A DNA stretch of 64,000 nt from Limnohabitans lacus (GTDB taxonomy: Bacteria; Pseudomonadota; Gammaproteobacteria; Burkholderiales; Burkholderiaceae_C). The position numbers were made by a program, and so were the translations under genes. Below are positions 47,507 to 56,389 of this stretch, one piece after another. The notes beneath the pieces were generated by a model. It worked only from the letters and a program-made list of their open reading frames with translations, was not told the origin of the DNA and ran no database searches. The DNA lies in the NCBI RefSeq assembly GCF_030053395.1, contig NZ_JASGBH010000006.1, positions 1-64,000 of the forward strand. Reading direction: 5' to 3'. Numbering within the stretch: the stretch's first letter is position 1; each line of letters starts with the position of its first letter.

Positions 47507-48403
47507 ATGTTTGAATTGAGCTTGCGCTGCCCTGAGGATCGGGTTGACGTGTTGAGCGATGCGCTCGACGCCCTGGATGCGTTGAGCGTGTCCGTCGAAG
47601 ACGCCGATGCCCAGACCCCTGCCGAGCAGGCTTTGTTCGGCGAGCCTGGCATGCCGCCTCCCAAGGACGGCTGGCAGCGCTCCCGCATGGTGGCTTTGTT
47701 TGCCCAAGAGTCAGGTGCTCAAGAGGCATCTGCGCTTTTGCAGGCGCAAGACTTTTTCGAGGGTTGCCGTCTGTTGGGCATCCAAGCCATTGCCGAACAA
47801 GACTGGGTGCGTTTGACCCAGTCCCAGTTCGCACCCGTGGAGGTGACGCCCGAGTTCTGGATCGTGCCCACTTGGCACGAGCCGCCAGCCCAAGCCCATC
47901 AGATCATTCGCCTGGATCCTGGTTTGGCTTTTGGCACCGGCACGCACCCGACCACCCGCATGTGCCTGCGCTGGATCGCTCGCAACAACGTGAAAGACCA
48001 GCGCGTGCTGGACTACGGCTGTGGTTCGGGCATTTTGGCCATTGGCGCTGCCAAATACGGGGCCACCCGCATCGATGCGGTGGACATCGACGAAGCCGCG
48101 GTCACATCGACCGTGCTCAACGCCGAAGCCAACCATGTCGTCCTGACTGCTGGTCTACCTGAGCAAGCCCAGGGCCTGTACCAAACGGTCTTGGCCAACA
48201 TCCTGGCCACGCCCCTCAAGGTTTTGGCCCCGCTCCTGTGCTCGCATGTCGAAGCCGGCGGTGCCTTGGTGCTGGCAGGGATTTTGGAGCGTCAAGCCGA
48301 TGAACTCAAAGCCGCCTACGCACCTTGGGTGCAGTTGGAGGTGGCCGATTCGGAAGACGGCTGGATTTTGATGACCGCCCAAAAGCCCGCAAGCGCTGCT
48401 TGA
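47507..48403 (+). CDS. prmA: Ribosomal protein L11 methyltransferase
   Basis: 298 residues, 7 bp after accC. Trimethylates L11. N-terminal L11-recognition domain (about 1-75) and a Rossmann methyltransferase with GTGTHPTTRMCLRW and LDYGCGSGILAIGAAKYG, then NILATPLKVLAP. The accC-prmA linkage is common in proteobacteria. Confidence 0.95.
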   Translation: MFELSLRCPEDRVDVLSDALDALDALSVSVEDADAQTPAEQALFGEPGMPPPKDGWQRSRMVALFAQESGAQEASALLQAQDFFEGCRLLGIQAIAEQDWVRLTQSQFAPVEVTPEFWIVPTWHEPPAQAHQIIRLDPGLAFGTGTHPTTRMCLRWIARNNVKDQRVLDYGCGSGILAIGAAKYGATRIDAVDIDEAAVTSTVLNAEANHVVLTAGLPEQAQGLYQTVLANILATPLKVLAPLLCSHVEAGGALVLAGILERQADELKAAYAPWVQLEVADSEDGWILMTAQKPASAA

Positions 48404-48423
48404 GGCGCTTGGCGGGCCCTGTC

Positions 48424-48429
48424 TACAAT
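48424..48429 (+). promoter_or_regulatory. -10 element 6 nt before the zinc-ribbon gene start
   Basis: TACAAT, 6 nt, ATG 48436; compatible with a leaderless transcript of the DUF3426 gene. Confidence 0.45.
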
Positions 48430-48435
48430 CAGGGC

Positions 48436-49311
48436 ATGAATTGGATTACCCGCTGCCCTGAATGTGCCACGGTCTATCAGGTTTCGCCTGATCAGCTCAA
48501 GGCCGCCAAGGGGTGGTTGCGTTGTGGTCAATGCCAGCATGCCTTTGACAGCACGGGTTTGATCCTCGCCTGGTCTGCGGAGCCGTCGCAGGCATCCGTC
48601 ATCGATGCGCAGCCTGCTGCAGGCGAGCCTGGCACGGATGAACGCCTTGACATCGATGCGCTGCTCCAAAAAGAAGACCGGTCTGAACCCAAAACGCCCT
48701 CGCAGGCGTCGGCAGACCTCAGCTCGTTCGAAGAAGCCCTGTCGACTTTCAAGCCCGAAATCGAAAAAGCCATAGCAGATTTGGTCACCACGTCGCCGGA
48801 TTCATCTTTGCCCGAAGAAGTTGAGGCTGCGGGTGATGACCATCATGCGTTGCCGCAACGCCGCTGGCCGTCAGTGTTGGCGATCGGTGCATTGGCTGTG
48901 GGCCTCTTGGCTCAATGGGTATGGACGGAGCGTTTTGCTCTGGCGGAAAAATTTCCTGCGACTGAAAGCGTGTTTCAGCAACTTTGCCGTACGCTTGCTT
49001 GCGAACATGAATACGCGCGCGATGTCAGTGGCTTGGTGATCGATACCTCCAGCTTCATCCAGCGTGATGATGCCTTTGAGCTCAAATGGATTGTGCGTAA
49101 CACCACAACGCACAAGTTGGAGATGACGGCCCTTGAGTTGACGCTGCAAGATGCCCAGGGCAAGCCTGTGGTGCGGCGTGTGTTTTTGCCGACCCAGTTG
49201 GGTGCGCCCAAATCCTTGGACCCTGCCCAGGTCTGGCAAGGTGACATGCGCATCTTGGTCAACAGCGAAACACCCGTGACCGGCTACCGGGTGCTGAGCT
49301 TTTACCCTTGA
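48436..49311 (+). CDS. Zinc-ribbon and DUF3426 membrane protein
   Basis: 291 residues from ATG 48436. N-terminal MJ0042-type zinc ribbon (CPECATVYQVSPDQLKAAKG then CGQCQHAF; four cysteines in two CxxC pairs), an acidic linker to about 135, one membrane segment (about 142-162, SVLAIGALAVGLLAQWVW) and a periplasmic DUF3426 domain. Members sit after prmA in betaproteobacteria; the role is unknown. An upstream in-frame extension overlaps the prmA end and lacks support. Confidence 0.85.
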   Translation: MNWITRCPECATVYQVSPDQLKAAKGWLRCGQCQHAFDSTGLILAWSAEPSQASVIDAQPAAGEPGTDERLDIDALLQKEDRSEPKTPSQASADLSSFEEALSTFKPEIEKAIADLVTTSPDSSLPEEVEAAGDDHHALPQRRWPSVLAIGALAVGLLAQWVWTERFALAEKFPATESVFQQLCRTLACEHEYARDVSGLVIDTSSFIQRDDAFELKWIVRNTTTHKLEMTALELTLQDAQGKPVVRRVFLPTQLGAPKSLDPAQVWQGDMRILVNSETPVTGYRVLSFYP

Positions 49312-49323
49312 CCATCGCCCATG

Positions 49324-49358
49324 AAAAAAGCCCAACACTGTTGCCAGTGTCGGGCTTT
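49324..49358 (-). terminator. Intrinsic terminator of the histone-like gene
   Basis: AAAGCCCAACACTG-TTGC-CAGTGTCGGGCTTT stem; on the minus strand it is followed by a T run. It lies between convergent genes, so it mainly serves the minus-strand histone-like gene. Confidence 0.85.
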
Positions 49359-49381
49359 GCGGCTAGCGCTTAACTTCAGAA

Positions 49382-49903
49382 TCAGGGCTTGGCGGCCGAA
49401 GGAAACGGCCACGCAGCTTGAGGATTCAAAGTGGTTTGTGCAGCCGGGGCAGCGGGTGCTTTGGCAGCTTTCTTGGCGGCAGGCTTTTTGGCTGCTTTCT
49501 TCACTGCGGGCTTTTTAGCGGCAGGCTTTTTGGCGGCAGTTTTCTTGGCAGCGGCCTTTTTGGCTGGAGCAGCTTTTTTGGCTGCAGGCTTTTTAGCGGC
49601 GGCTTTTTTAGGAGCTGCTGCTTTCTTGGGCGCTGCTGCTTTCTTAGCGACTGGCTTTTTAGCGGCTACTTTTTTAGGAGCAGCTGCTTTTTTAGCAGGA
49701 GCCGCTTTTTTGGCTGCTGGCTTTTTGGCTGCTACTTTTTTAGGAGCGGCCTTTTTAGCTGGAGCAGCTTTCTTGGCGGGTGCTGCTTTTTTGGCAGCGG
49801 GTTTCTTGGCTGCGGCTACTTTCTTAGCAGCAGGTTTTTTGGCCGCAACGGCCTTCTTTGCGGGAGCAGCTTTTTTTGCCGCTACTTTTTTTGCAGTTGC
49901 CAT
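49382..49903 (-). CDS. Histone H1-like DNA-binding protein (Lys/Ala/Pro repeats)
   Basis: 173 residues from ATG 49903, with AAGGAGA just upstream. Almost the whole chain is AKKAAPAKKA- and AAKKPAAKK-type repeats, ending in a short non-repetitive tail (QTTLNPQAAWPFPSAAKP). Proteins of this kind (HctB/AlgP-like) bind DNA through their basic repeats and compact the nucleoid. The repeat number is likely to vary between strains. The opposite strand carries long apparent ORFs that only mirror the repeats. Confidence 0.88.
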   Translation of the reverse strand: MATAKKVAAKKAAPAKKAVAAKKPAAKKVAAAKKPAAKKAAPAKKAAPAKKAAPKKVAAKKPAAKKAAPAKKAAAPKKVAAKKPVAKKAAAPKKAAAPKKAAAKKPAAKKAAPAKKAAAKKTAAKKPAAKKPAVKKAAKKPAAKKAAKAPAAPAAQTTLNPQAAWPFPSAAKP

Positions 49904-50095
49904 GATTTTCTCCTTGATCAAGTTGAGAACTCAACGGAAAGGGAACGCTTGGTGCTTGTTGGAATGCACAAAGCGATCCATGGTGCTGAAGCATGCCTCA
50001 ACACCATGAACGCGGAAAAGCCACACCGCCCAACCCCCGGAGGGATCATGCGTTGTGGCTTGAAGAAGGGTGACATGTGAAGGGTGTTCAGAAGA
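49904..50095. other. Gap between the nrdB and histone-like genes
   Basis: 192 bp holding the ribosome site and presumably the promoter of the histone-like gene. No clear -35/-10 pair, RNA gene or terminator for nrdB was seen. Confidence 0.3.
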
Positions 50096-51226
50096 TCAGT
50101 CCCAAGACAAGGCCCCGCCAGATTGGTACTCGATGACCCGGGTTTCAAAGAAATTGCGTTCTTTTTTCAGGTCGATCATTTCGCTCATCCATGGGAATGG
50201 ATTCTCTTCGTTGGGGAACAAAGGCTCCAGACCAATTTGAGTGGCCCGGCGGTTGGCGATGTAGCGCAGATAACCTTTGAACATGGAAGCGTTCATGCCC
50301 AACACGCCGCGCGGCATGGTGTCTTCGGCATAACGGTATTCCAATTCAACCGCTTGCAGGAACAAGGCCTTGATCTCGGCCTTGAACTCGGCCGTCCACA
50401 GTTGGGGGTTCTCCAGCTTCACCGTGTTGATCAAGTCAATGCCGAAATTGCAATGCATGGACTCGTCGCGCAGGATGTACTGGTACTGCTCGGCAGCGCC
50501 GGTCATCTTGTTTTGGCGACCCAGGGCCAAGATTTGCGTGAATCCCACGTAGAAGAACAGCCCTTCCATCAGGCAGGCGAACACAATCAAAGACTTGAGC
50601 AAAGTCTGGTCGGTTTCCAAGGTGCCTGTCTTGAAGTTCGGGTCCATGATCGCACTGATGAAGGGGATCAGGAACTCGTCTTTGTCGCGGATGGATTTGA
50701 CTTCGTTGTAGGCGTTGAAGATTTCGCTCTCGTCCAGCCCCAGTGATTCAACGATGTACTGGTAGGCGTGGGTGTGGATGGCTTCTTCAAAAGCTTGACG
50801 CAACAAGAACTGGCGGCACTCGGGCGCAGTGATGTGGCGGTAAGTGCCCAGCGTGATGTTGTTGGCAGCCAGTGAGTCTGCAGTCACGAAGAAGCCAAGG
50901 TTGCGCTTGACGATGCGGCGCTCGTCTTCGGTCAGACCATTGGGGTCTTTCCACAGGGCGATGTCGCGGTTCATGTTCACTTCCTGCGGCATCCAGTGGT
51001 TGGCGCAGGTGGCCAGGTATTTTTCCCAAGCCCATTTGTATTTGAAGGGGACCAACTGGTTGACGTCGGTCTGGCCGTTGATGACGCGCTTGTCAGCTGC
51101 GGTCATGCGGCGAGGGCTGGGAGCAGCGGAAGACGCCGAAGCCGATGCGGGCGCTGCACCTGTGCCAGGCATTGGAGGCATTGCAGGCTGCAATGCGGAT
51201 TTAGCTTGATCGTCCCAAGACAACAT
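50096..51226 (-). CDS. nrdB: Ribonucleotide reductase class Ia small subunit
   Basis: 376 residues. Carries the di-iron/tyrosyl radical cofactor. [12 protein letters not shown] holds the metal-binding Glu and His, with the radical Tyr at the expected +7 position. [12 protein letters not shown] and [10 protein letters not shown] give the remaining ligands, so all key residues are present. The N-terminus has a Pro/Ala/Ser-rich stretch (about 12-38). 140 bp downstream of nrdA and presumably in one operon. Confidence 0.95.
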   Translation of the reverse strand: MLSWDDQAKSALQPAMPPMPGTGAAPASASASSAAPSPRRMTAADKRVINGQTDVNQLVPFKYKWAWEKYLATCANHWMPQEVNMNRDIALWKDPNGLTEDERRIVKRNLGFFVTADSLAANNITLGTYRHITAPECRQFLLRQAFEEAIHTHAYQYIVESLGLDESEIFNAYNEVKSIRDKDEFLIPFISAIMDPNFKTGTLETDQTLLKSLIVFACLMEGLFFYVGFTQILALGRQNKMTGAAEQYQYILRDESMHCNFGIDLINTVKLENPQLWTAEFKAEIKALFLQAVELEYRYAEDTMPRGVLGMNASMFKGYLRYIANRRATQIGLEPLFPNEENPFPWMSEMIDLKKERNFFETRVIEYQSGGALSWD

Positions 51227-51366
51227 AAAAATTTCCAGTTCTCAAATTATGAAAGCATGCGCGTGAATTGCAAAGCAGAGATTCACTTTCTGCGCGCGCA
51301 ATGCCTCGAAGTGTTGCTCTATTGCATCGCTTTGCATGTTTGAAATGCCCAGCGTTGCAGGTGTCA

Positions 51367-54288
51367 TCACTGGCAGGCTTCGCAACCGACATCGTCGATC
51401 GCGGTGAATTGAACATCGGTCGCAGGTGCAGCGCTCAATGGTGGGTGCGATGACGATGCATCGCTGGCGCTCATGCCGCCGGTCGGCATGCCTGAGGACA
51501 CGGCGTTGTGAGAGCCCGCTTGAACGGTGGACTTCTCCACTTGTGTAGCGCTCGATGTGCGCAGGTAGTAGGTGGTTTTGAGGCCACGCAACCAGGCGAG
51601 TTTGTAGGTGTCGTCCAGTTTCTTGCCCGATGCGCCGGCCATGTAGATGTTCAGCGACTGCGCTTGATCGATCCATTTTTGGCGACGAGCGGCGGCTTCA
51701 ACCAGCCAAGTGGTTTCGACTTCGAACGCTGTGGCGTACAAGGACTTGATTTCTTGTGGCACGCGGTCGATAGGGCGCAGCGATCCGTCAAAGTGTTTCA
51801 AATCCATCACCATCACATCGTCCCACAGGCCCAGGCGCTTCAAGTCGCGCACCAAGTAGCCGTTGATCACGGTGAATTCGCCCGACAGGTTGGACTTGAC
51901 CGACAAGTTGCCAAAGCAAGGCTCGATCGAAGCGTCCACGCCGATGATGTTGGAGATGGTCGCGGTGGGTGCAATGGCCACGCAGTTGGAGTTGCGCATG
52001 CCGTCTTGGGCGATTTTCTTGCGCAGGGCGTCCCAGTCCAGGGTGGAGGAGCGGTCCACTTCCACATAGCCACCGCGCTCGCGTGCCAGCAGGTCCAGCG
52101 TGTCCAGCGGCAAGATGCCTTGGTCCCACAGCGAGCCCTTGTAGCTGGAATATTGGCCACGTTCCTTGGCCAACTCGGTCGAAGCCCAGTAGGCGTAGTA
52201 GCAAATCGCTTCCATCGATTGGTCGGCAAACTCCACAGCCGCTTGCGAGGCGTAGGGGATGCGCATTTCGTACAGCGAATCCTGGAAAGCCATCAGGCCC
52301 AGGCCCACGGGGCGGTGACGCATGTTGGAGTCGCGGGCCTTCTTGACGGCGTAATAGTTGATGTCGATCACGTTGTCCAGCATACGCATGGCAATCGTGA
52401 TGGTTTTTTGCAGCTTAGCGTGGTCAATGACTTTGCCGTTGGGGCCGTCTTTCAGGTGCTTGGACAGGTTGACCGAGCCCAAGTTGCACACGGCGGTTTC
52501 TGTGTCGCTGGTGTTGAGCGTGATCTCGGTGCACAGGTTGGATGAGTGCACCACACCGGCGTGCTGCTGGGGTGAGCGCACGTTGCAAGGGTCCTTGAAG
52601 GTGATCCAAGGGTGGCCGGTTTCGAACAGCATCGACAGCATCTTGCGCCACAAATCGTTGGCTGGGATCTTCTTGCTGGGTCGAATCTCTCCGCGTTCTG
52701 CTTTCTGTTCGTAAGCGAGATAGGCTTTTTCGAAAGCTTGCCCAAACAGGTCGTGCAAATCAGGCACATCCGAGGGCGAGAACAAAGTCCAGTCGCCTTT
52801 TTCCATGACGCGGCGCATGAACAGATCGGGGATCCAGTTCGCGGTGTTCATGTCATGCGTACGGCGGCGGTCATCGCCGGTGTTCTTGCGCAGCTCCAGG
52901 AATTCTTCGATGTCCAGGTGCCAGGTTTCCAGGTAGGTGCAGACCGCGCCTTTGCGCTTGCCGCCTTGGTTGACGGCCACAGCGGTGTCGTTGACGACCT
53001 TCAAGAAAGGCACCACGCCTTGCGATTCGCCGTTGGTGCCCTTGATGTGAGAGCCCATGGCGCGCACGCGGGTCCAGTCGTTGCCCAGACCGCCCGCAAA
53101 CTTGGACAGCAGGGCGTTTTCCTTGATCGACTCGTAAATGCCGTCCAGATCATCGGGCACCGTGGTCAGGTAGCAAGAGGACAGCTGCGAGCGCAAGGTG
53201 CCGCTGTTGAACAAAGTGGGGGTGGAGGACATGAAGTCGAACGAGGACAAGATCTCGTAGAACTCGATGGCGCGGGCTTCGCGGTTGATTTCATTGAGCG
53301 ACAGGCCCATGGCCACGCGCATGAAGAAAGCCTGGGGCATCTCGATGCGGGTTTTGCGCACGTGCAGGAAGTAGCGGTCATACAGGGTTTGCAGACCCAG
53401 GTAGTCGAACTGCATGTCGCGCTCGGGTTTGAGGGCTTCGGCCAGACGCTTCAGGTCAAACTGCAACAGCTTTTCATCCAGCAGGTCGTTGTCCACGCCT
53501 TTTTTGATGAATTGAGGGAAGTAGTCCAGGTACGCTTGTGCCAGCTGATCAGGTGGCACTTCCTTGCCCAGGATTTCCTTGGCAATCGTGTGCATCAGCA
53601 AACGGGCGGTGACATAGGTGTAGTCGGGGTCTTTTTCGATCAGCGTGCGTGACGCCAGAATGGATGCTTTGTAAACCTCTTCCATGGGCACGCCATCGTA
53701 CAGGTTGCGCATGGTTTCGGCCACGATCGGCTCGGCACTCACGTCCTGGCCCAAGCCAGCGCAGGCGTTGACCATCAAGGATTTGAGGTAATTCAAATCC
53801 AGCTTCACACGTTGACCTGCATCGATCACGTGCAGGGCAGGTTCGTCGGAAGTTGTCTCTGGGGTCGCTTGCTGCTGGGCGCGCTCTTGCGTACGGCGCT
53901 CGCGGTAAAGCACATAAGCGCGGGCCACTTCGTGGTTGCTGCTGCGCATCAGGCCCAGTTCGACCTGGTCTTGCACGTCTTCAATGTGGAAGGTGCCGCC
54001 GCCTGGACGCGAGCGCACCAAGGCGCGCACAACGGCCTGCGTCAGTTCTTCCACCACTTCGCGAACGCTGGCCGATGCTGCACCCTGGGTGCCGTGAACA
54101 GCCAAGAAGGCCTTCATCAAGGCCACGGCAATTTTGTTGGGCTCGAAGGGCACCACTGCGCCATTGCGGCGGATGATTTGGTAGTTCGCCAATGCGTGGA
54201 CTGATGCGGCCGAATGGTGTTCAGTTTCGGTCGCACCCATCAGGCCGGAAGAGTGACTCGAGATGTTCAGGTCGGTGTGCATGGTCAT
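51367..54288 (-). CDS. nrdA: Ribonucleotide reductase class Ia large subunit
   Basis: 973 residues from ATG 54288 (MTMHTDLN); an ATG 6 bp later is possible, and the frame is open farther upstream across the NrdR boxes. It has an N-terminal ATP-cone (YQIIRRNGAVVPFEPNKIAV, about 36-130) for overall activity control. The catalytic barrel shows SSCYLTTVPDDL, NLCTEITLN (active-site Cys and Glu) and CNLGSVNLSKHL. The C-terminal tail GCEACQ has the shuttle cysteines. It is longer than E. coli NrdA (761). Confidence 0.95.
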   Translation of the reverse strand: MTMHTDLNISSHSSGLMGATETEHHSAASVHALANYQIIRRNGAVVPFEPNKIAVALMKAFLAVHGTQGAASASVREVVEELTQAVVRALVRSRPGGGTFHIEDVQDQVELGLMRSSNHEVARAYVLYRERRTQERAQQQATPETTSDEPALHVIDAGQRVKLDLNYLKSLMVNACAGLGQDVSAEPIVAETMRNLYDGVPMEEVYKASILASRTLIEKDPDYTYVTARLLMHTIAKEILGKEVPPDQLAQAYLDYFPQFIKKGVDNDLLDEKLLQFDLKRLAEALKPERDMQFDYLGLQTLYDRYFLHVRKTRIEMPQAFFMRVAMGLSLNEINREARAIEFYEILSSFDFMSSTPTLFNSGTLRSQLSSCYLTTVPDDLDGIYESIKENALLSKFAGGLGNDWTRVRAMGSHIKGTNGESQGVVPFLKVVNDTAVAVNQGGKRKGAVCTYLETWHLDIEEFLELRKNTGDDRRRTHDMNTANWIPDLFMRRVMEKGDWTLFSPSDVPDLHDLFGQAFEKAYLAYEQKAERGEIRPSKKIPANDLWRKMLSMLFETGHPWITFKDPCNVRSPQQHAGVVHSSNLCTEITLNTSDTETAVCNLGSVNLSKHLKDGPNGKVIDHAKLQKTITIAMRMLDNVIDINYYAVKKARDSNMRHRPVGLGLMAFQDSLYEMRIPYASQAAVEFADQSMEAICYYAYWASTELAKERGQYSSYKGSLWDQGILPLDTLDLLARERGGYVEVDRSSTLDWDALRKKIAQDGMRNSNCVAIAPTATISNIIGVDASIEPCFGNLSVKSNLSGEFTVINGYLVRDLKRLGLWDDVMVMDLKHFDGSLRPIDRVPQEIKSLYATAFEVETTWLVEAAARRQKWIDQAQSLNIYMAGASGKKLDDTYKLAWLRGLKTTYYLRTSSATQVEKSTVQAGSHNAVSSGMPTGGMSASDASSSHPPLSAAPATDVQFTAIDDVGCEACQ

Positions 54289-54365
54289 GTTTTTGGTTTG
54301 TTGCAGGGCGTTGAATCTTGAGGGCTTGAAATCGTTCAAATCTCTTTTGTGAGAATTTGTAAGGG

Positions 54366-54381
54366 ACACTATATCTGGTGT
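54366..54381 (-). promoter_or_regulatory. NrdR box 1 (promoter-proximal)
   Basis: ACACTATATCTGGTGT matches the NrdR consensus (ACACwATATATwGTGT) except for two central positions. It covers the -10 hexamer of the predicted nrdA promoter. Confidence 0.85.
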
Positions 54382-54396
54382 CCAAACTTCATTCAA
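54368..54396 (-). promoter_or_regulatory. nrdAB promoter
   Basis: On the minus strand TTGAAT (54391-54396), 17 bp, TATAGT (54368-54373). It predicts a leader of about 75 nt before ATG 54288. Both flanking NrdR boxes overlap or abut it. Confidence 0.7.
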
Positions 54397-54397
54397 G

Positions 54398-54413
54398 CCA
54401 CTACCTATAGTGT
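54398..54413 (-). promoter_or_regulatory. NrdR box 2 (promoter-distal)
   Basis: CCACTACCTATAGTGT, a good NrdR-box match 32 bp (three helical turns) from box 1, the spacing usual for cooperative NrdR binding. Confidence 0.8.
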
Positions 54414-54697
54414 ACCGAGCTCCTGCTGGGCTTTTTCTGGCAAGACCGTTTGTGACCGAGGGGAGAGGCACTTTTTTGGACTTTTCAAGGGCTGAAAAGG
54501 GGCCGATGAACGCTTTGAATCACGCCACTTCTTGGACGAAAGTTGCGCCAGCATTGGGTTTCAAGGAGGTTTATGGTCTGTAGGCTTGATTTGGCGGCCT
54601 TGGCAAAATTCCGTTTGTCTTTGGCCAAGCGTCAAATTGCTGGCGGGTGCCCAAAATGGTGCTGAAAAATATTTTTTTCAGTGTTGTGAATTTGGCA
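54414..54697. other. Gap upstream of the nrdA promoter, after ampD
   Basis: 284 bp without a convincing gene. It contains a small plus-strand ORF (54573-54665) that I rejected, a CTTGGC...GCCAAG inverted repeat around 54599-54631, and an A/T palindrome (54662-54681) that may help terminate ampD. Confidence 0.35.
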
Positions 54698-55273
54698 TCA
54701 AACCAAGGGAAAACACTTATCTGAGAAATCTGTCAAAGACTTCAACAAAGACCAGTCGAATCCGGGACCGGGATCTTGTTTGCGGCCGGGCGCAATGTGC
54801 TCATGCCCCGCCAAGTGGGCGATGGGGTAGCAAAGCGCCAGGTCTTGGCACAAACGGGCAAGACGCTGGTACTGAGCAGGCTCGAACCGTTCACCCTCCA
54901 GACCTTCCAGTTCTATGCCGACGGAGTCGTCATTGCAGTTGCTGCGGCCGCGGTATTCGGATCGGCCGGCATGCCAGGCCCGGTCATCGCAGCTGACGAA
55001 TTGCACCAGAGAGCCATCGCGTCGAATGTAAAAGTGTGACGACACCTCCAGACCGCGTATTTGCTCAAAGTAGGGGTGCGCATCCCAGTCCAGTTGGTTG
55101 GTGAACAAGGCCTGTACCTCGTGGCCGCCGTATTGACCTGGCGGCAAGCTGATGGAGTGCACCACCAGCAAGTCGATGCTGGCGCCCTCGGGCCGAGGGC
55201 CGAAGTTGGGTGAGTCATGTCGCTGGGCTTGGCTGTACCAGCCGTTTTGCCAAAGTGGGGTCTGGGACGGCAC
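54698..55273 (-). CDS. ampD: 1,6-anhydro-N-acetylmuramyl-L-alanine amidase
   Basis: 191 residues from GTG 55273, 10 bp after the preceding gene; the start is uncertain because no clear ribosome site is present and the frame is open further up. AmpD is a cytosolic zinc amidase of murein recycling. LLVVHSISLPPGQYGG gives the first zinc His, SSHFYIRRDGSLVQFVS and the GHEHIAPGRKQDPGPGFDW block give the other ligands and the catalytic Lys region. Works upstream of Mpl. Confidence 0.92.
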   Translation of the reverse strand: MPSQTPLWQNGWYSQAQRHDSPNFGPRPEGASIDLLVVHSISLPPGQYGGHEVQALFTNQLDWDAHPYFEQIRGLEVSSHFYIRRDGSLVQFVSCDDRAWHAGRSEYRGRSNCNDDSVGIELEGLEGERFEPAQYQRLARLCQDLALCYPIAHLAGHEHIAPGRKQDPGPGFDWSLLKSLTDFSDKCFPLV

Positions 55274-55283
55274 GCGATAGTGG

Positions 55284-55511
55284 TCAGGCGGGGTTGCTGT
55301 CTTGCGCCGCACTGCGGTGCTCGGTGCTGCAGTACAAGCCCTTTTGGCCGGCCACTGCCTCGGCGTGAGGCAAATGGATGCCGCACTGTGCACAGGCCAC
55401 CATCTCGGCGGGCGTTGACTGGGGGGCTTGAGGGGCGGAAGGGCTCTTGCGGCCGCGTTTGATGGCCCAGACCACGACCATCACCACCAACAACAAAAAG
55501 AGGAATTTCAT
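55284..55511 (-). CDS. Small membrane-anchored zinc-ribbon protein (PP0621-like)
   Basis: 75 residues from ATG 55511. N-terminal membrane segment (MKFLFLLLVVMVVVWAIKRG), a Ser/Pro linker, then CAQCGIHLP and YCSTEH, a four-ligand zinc-binding pattern. Such proteins are found between the ypjD-like gene and ampD in betaproteobacteria; the function is unknown. It overlaps the upstream gene by 4 bp. Confidence 0.8.
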   Translation of the reverse strand: MKFLFLLLVVMVVVWAIKRGRKSPSAPQAPQSTPAEMVACAQCGIHLPHAEAVAGQKGLYCSTEHRSAAQDSNPA

Positions 55512-56311
55512 CCCGCACGTCCTAACAAGATCTCGAGCACAAAACGCGAACCGGCATAAGACAAGAGCAGCAAGCTGGCACCGATGTACAGCACGCGCAC
55601 CGCCCGGCGGCCACGCCAGCCCCACTGACTGCGACCGATCAACAACACCGCAAAAGTCAGCCAGGACAACAGTGCAAAAGTCGTCTTATGGTCCCAGCGC
55701 CATTGCCCCCGGCCCTGGCCATAGAGGGTTTCTCCAAACAAGGCCCCGGCGACCAAGGTGGCGGTCAGCAGCATGAAGCCCGCAGTCACAAAACGGAAGG
55801 TGAGTTTTTCCAGGGTCAGCAAGGGCAGGCCACTGTCGGCTTCTTGGCCCAAGCGGATGTTGCGCTCGGTGCGCGTCATCATCCAGGCGTGAATCACGGC
55901 CGCACCAAACATGCCATAGGCCGACAGGCCAAGCGCCCAATGCAGGGGCAACCAAGCCGAGGCCTGCTCATGCAACAGTGTGCCCGGAAACAGCCAAGCC
56001 ATGGCCACCGCCACGGCTCCTAAGCCCCCCATGGCCCAGCGCGCCTTGAGCTGCGGGAAGATTTGCCGCTCCACCACATAAGCGGTGACCACCAGCCAAG
56101 CCGTGACCGACATGGCTGGTGCAAAGCCAAACCGCGCCGGCCCCGCCAGCAAACCCAGCAAAGCCAAAGCATGCGCAGCCCAAGCCAGACCCAGCAAGCG
56201 GCGGGCATTGACTTCGCCCATGCGTGCGCCGGTGACCGCCGCCAAACCATAGGCCAGCGCGGCCACGGCGGCAGCGGGGTGCATCCAGAATGGGGGACTC
56301 GCTAAAATCAT
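55508..56311 (-). CDS. CcsA/YpjD-type cytochrome c assembly family membrane protein
   Basis: 267 residues, about eight membrane segments. Carries the CcmC/CcsA-family region around LHWALGLSAYGMFGAAVIHA and GETLYGQGRGQWRWDHKTTF. E. coli YpjD (also next to ffh) is of unknown role, so heme handling is only inferred. Transcribed divergently from ffh. A TAAACT lies 7 nt before its ATG on the minus strand. Confidence 0.85.
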   Translation of the reverse strand: MILASPPFWMHPAAAVAALAYGLAAVTGARMGEVNARRLLGLAWAAHALALLGLLAGPARFGFAPAMSVTAWLVVTAYVVERQIFPQLKARWAMGGLGAVAVAMAWLFPGTLLHEQASAWLPLHWALGLSAYGMFGAAVIHAWMMTRTERNIRLGQEADSGLPLLTLEKLTFRFVTAGFMLLTATLVAGALFGETLYGQGRGQWRWDHKTTFALLSWLTFAVLLIGRSQWGWRGRRAVRVLYIGASLLLLSYAGSRFVLEILLGRAG

Positions 56312-56318
56312 AGGTCCG

Positions 56319-56324
56319 AGTTTA
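56319..56324 (-). promoter_or_regulatory. -10-like element 7 nt before the CcsA/YpjD-type gene
   Basis: TAAACT on the minus strand, 7 nt, ATG at 56311. Weaker hexamer than the other examples but identical geometry. Confidence 0.35.
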
Positions 56325-56389
56325 GCCTTTCAGGTGCAGCCACAGGGGCTTCACCACCACGCTGGACCGGTTTTTCTGGATTCGCACGC

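Noticed and set aside
49418-50080. Plus-strand hydrophobic frames (Phe/Leu/Ala- and Cys/Phe-rich) opposite the histone-like gene
   Set aside because: They look like membrane proteins only because AAG/GCC repeats read as CTT/GGC on the other strand; no start signals or family likeness.
54289-54471. N-terminal extension of nrdA
   Set aside because: It runs through both NrdR boxes and the promoter, so it is non-coding.
54573-54665. 30-codon plus-strand ORF with AAGGAGG nearby
   Set aside because: The Shine-Dalgarno is only 3 nt from the ATG, composition is unremarkable and there is no context; possible but unsupported.
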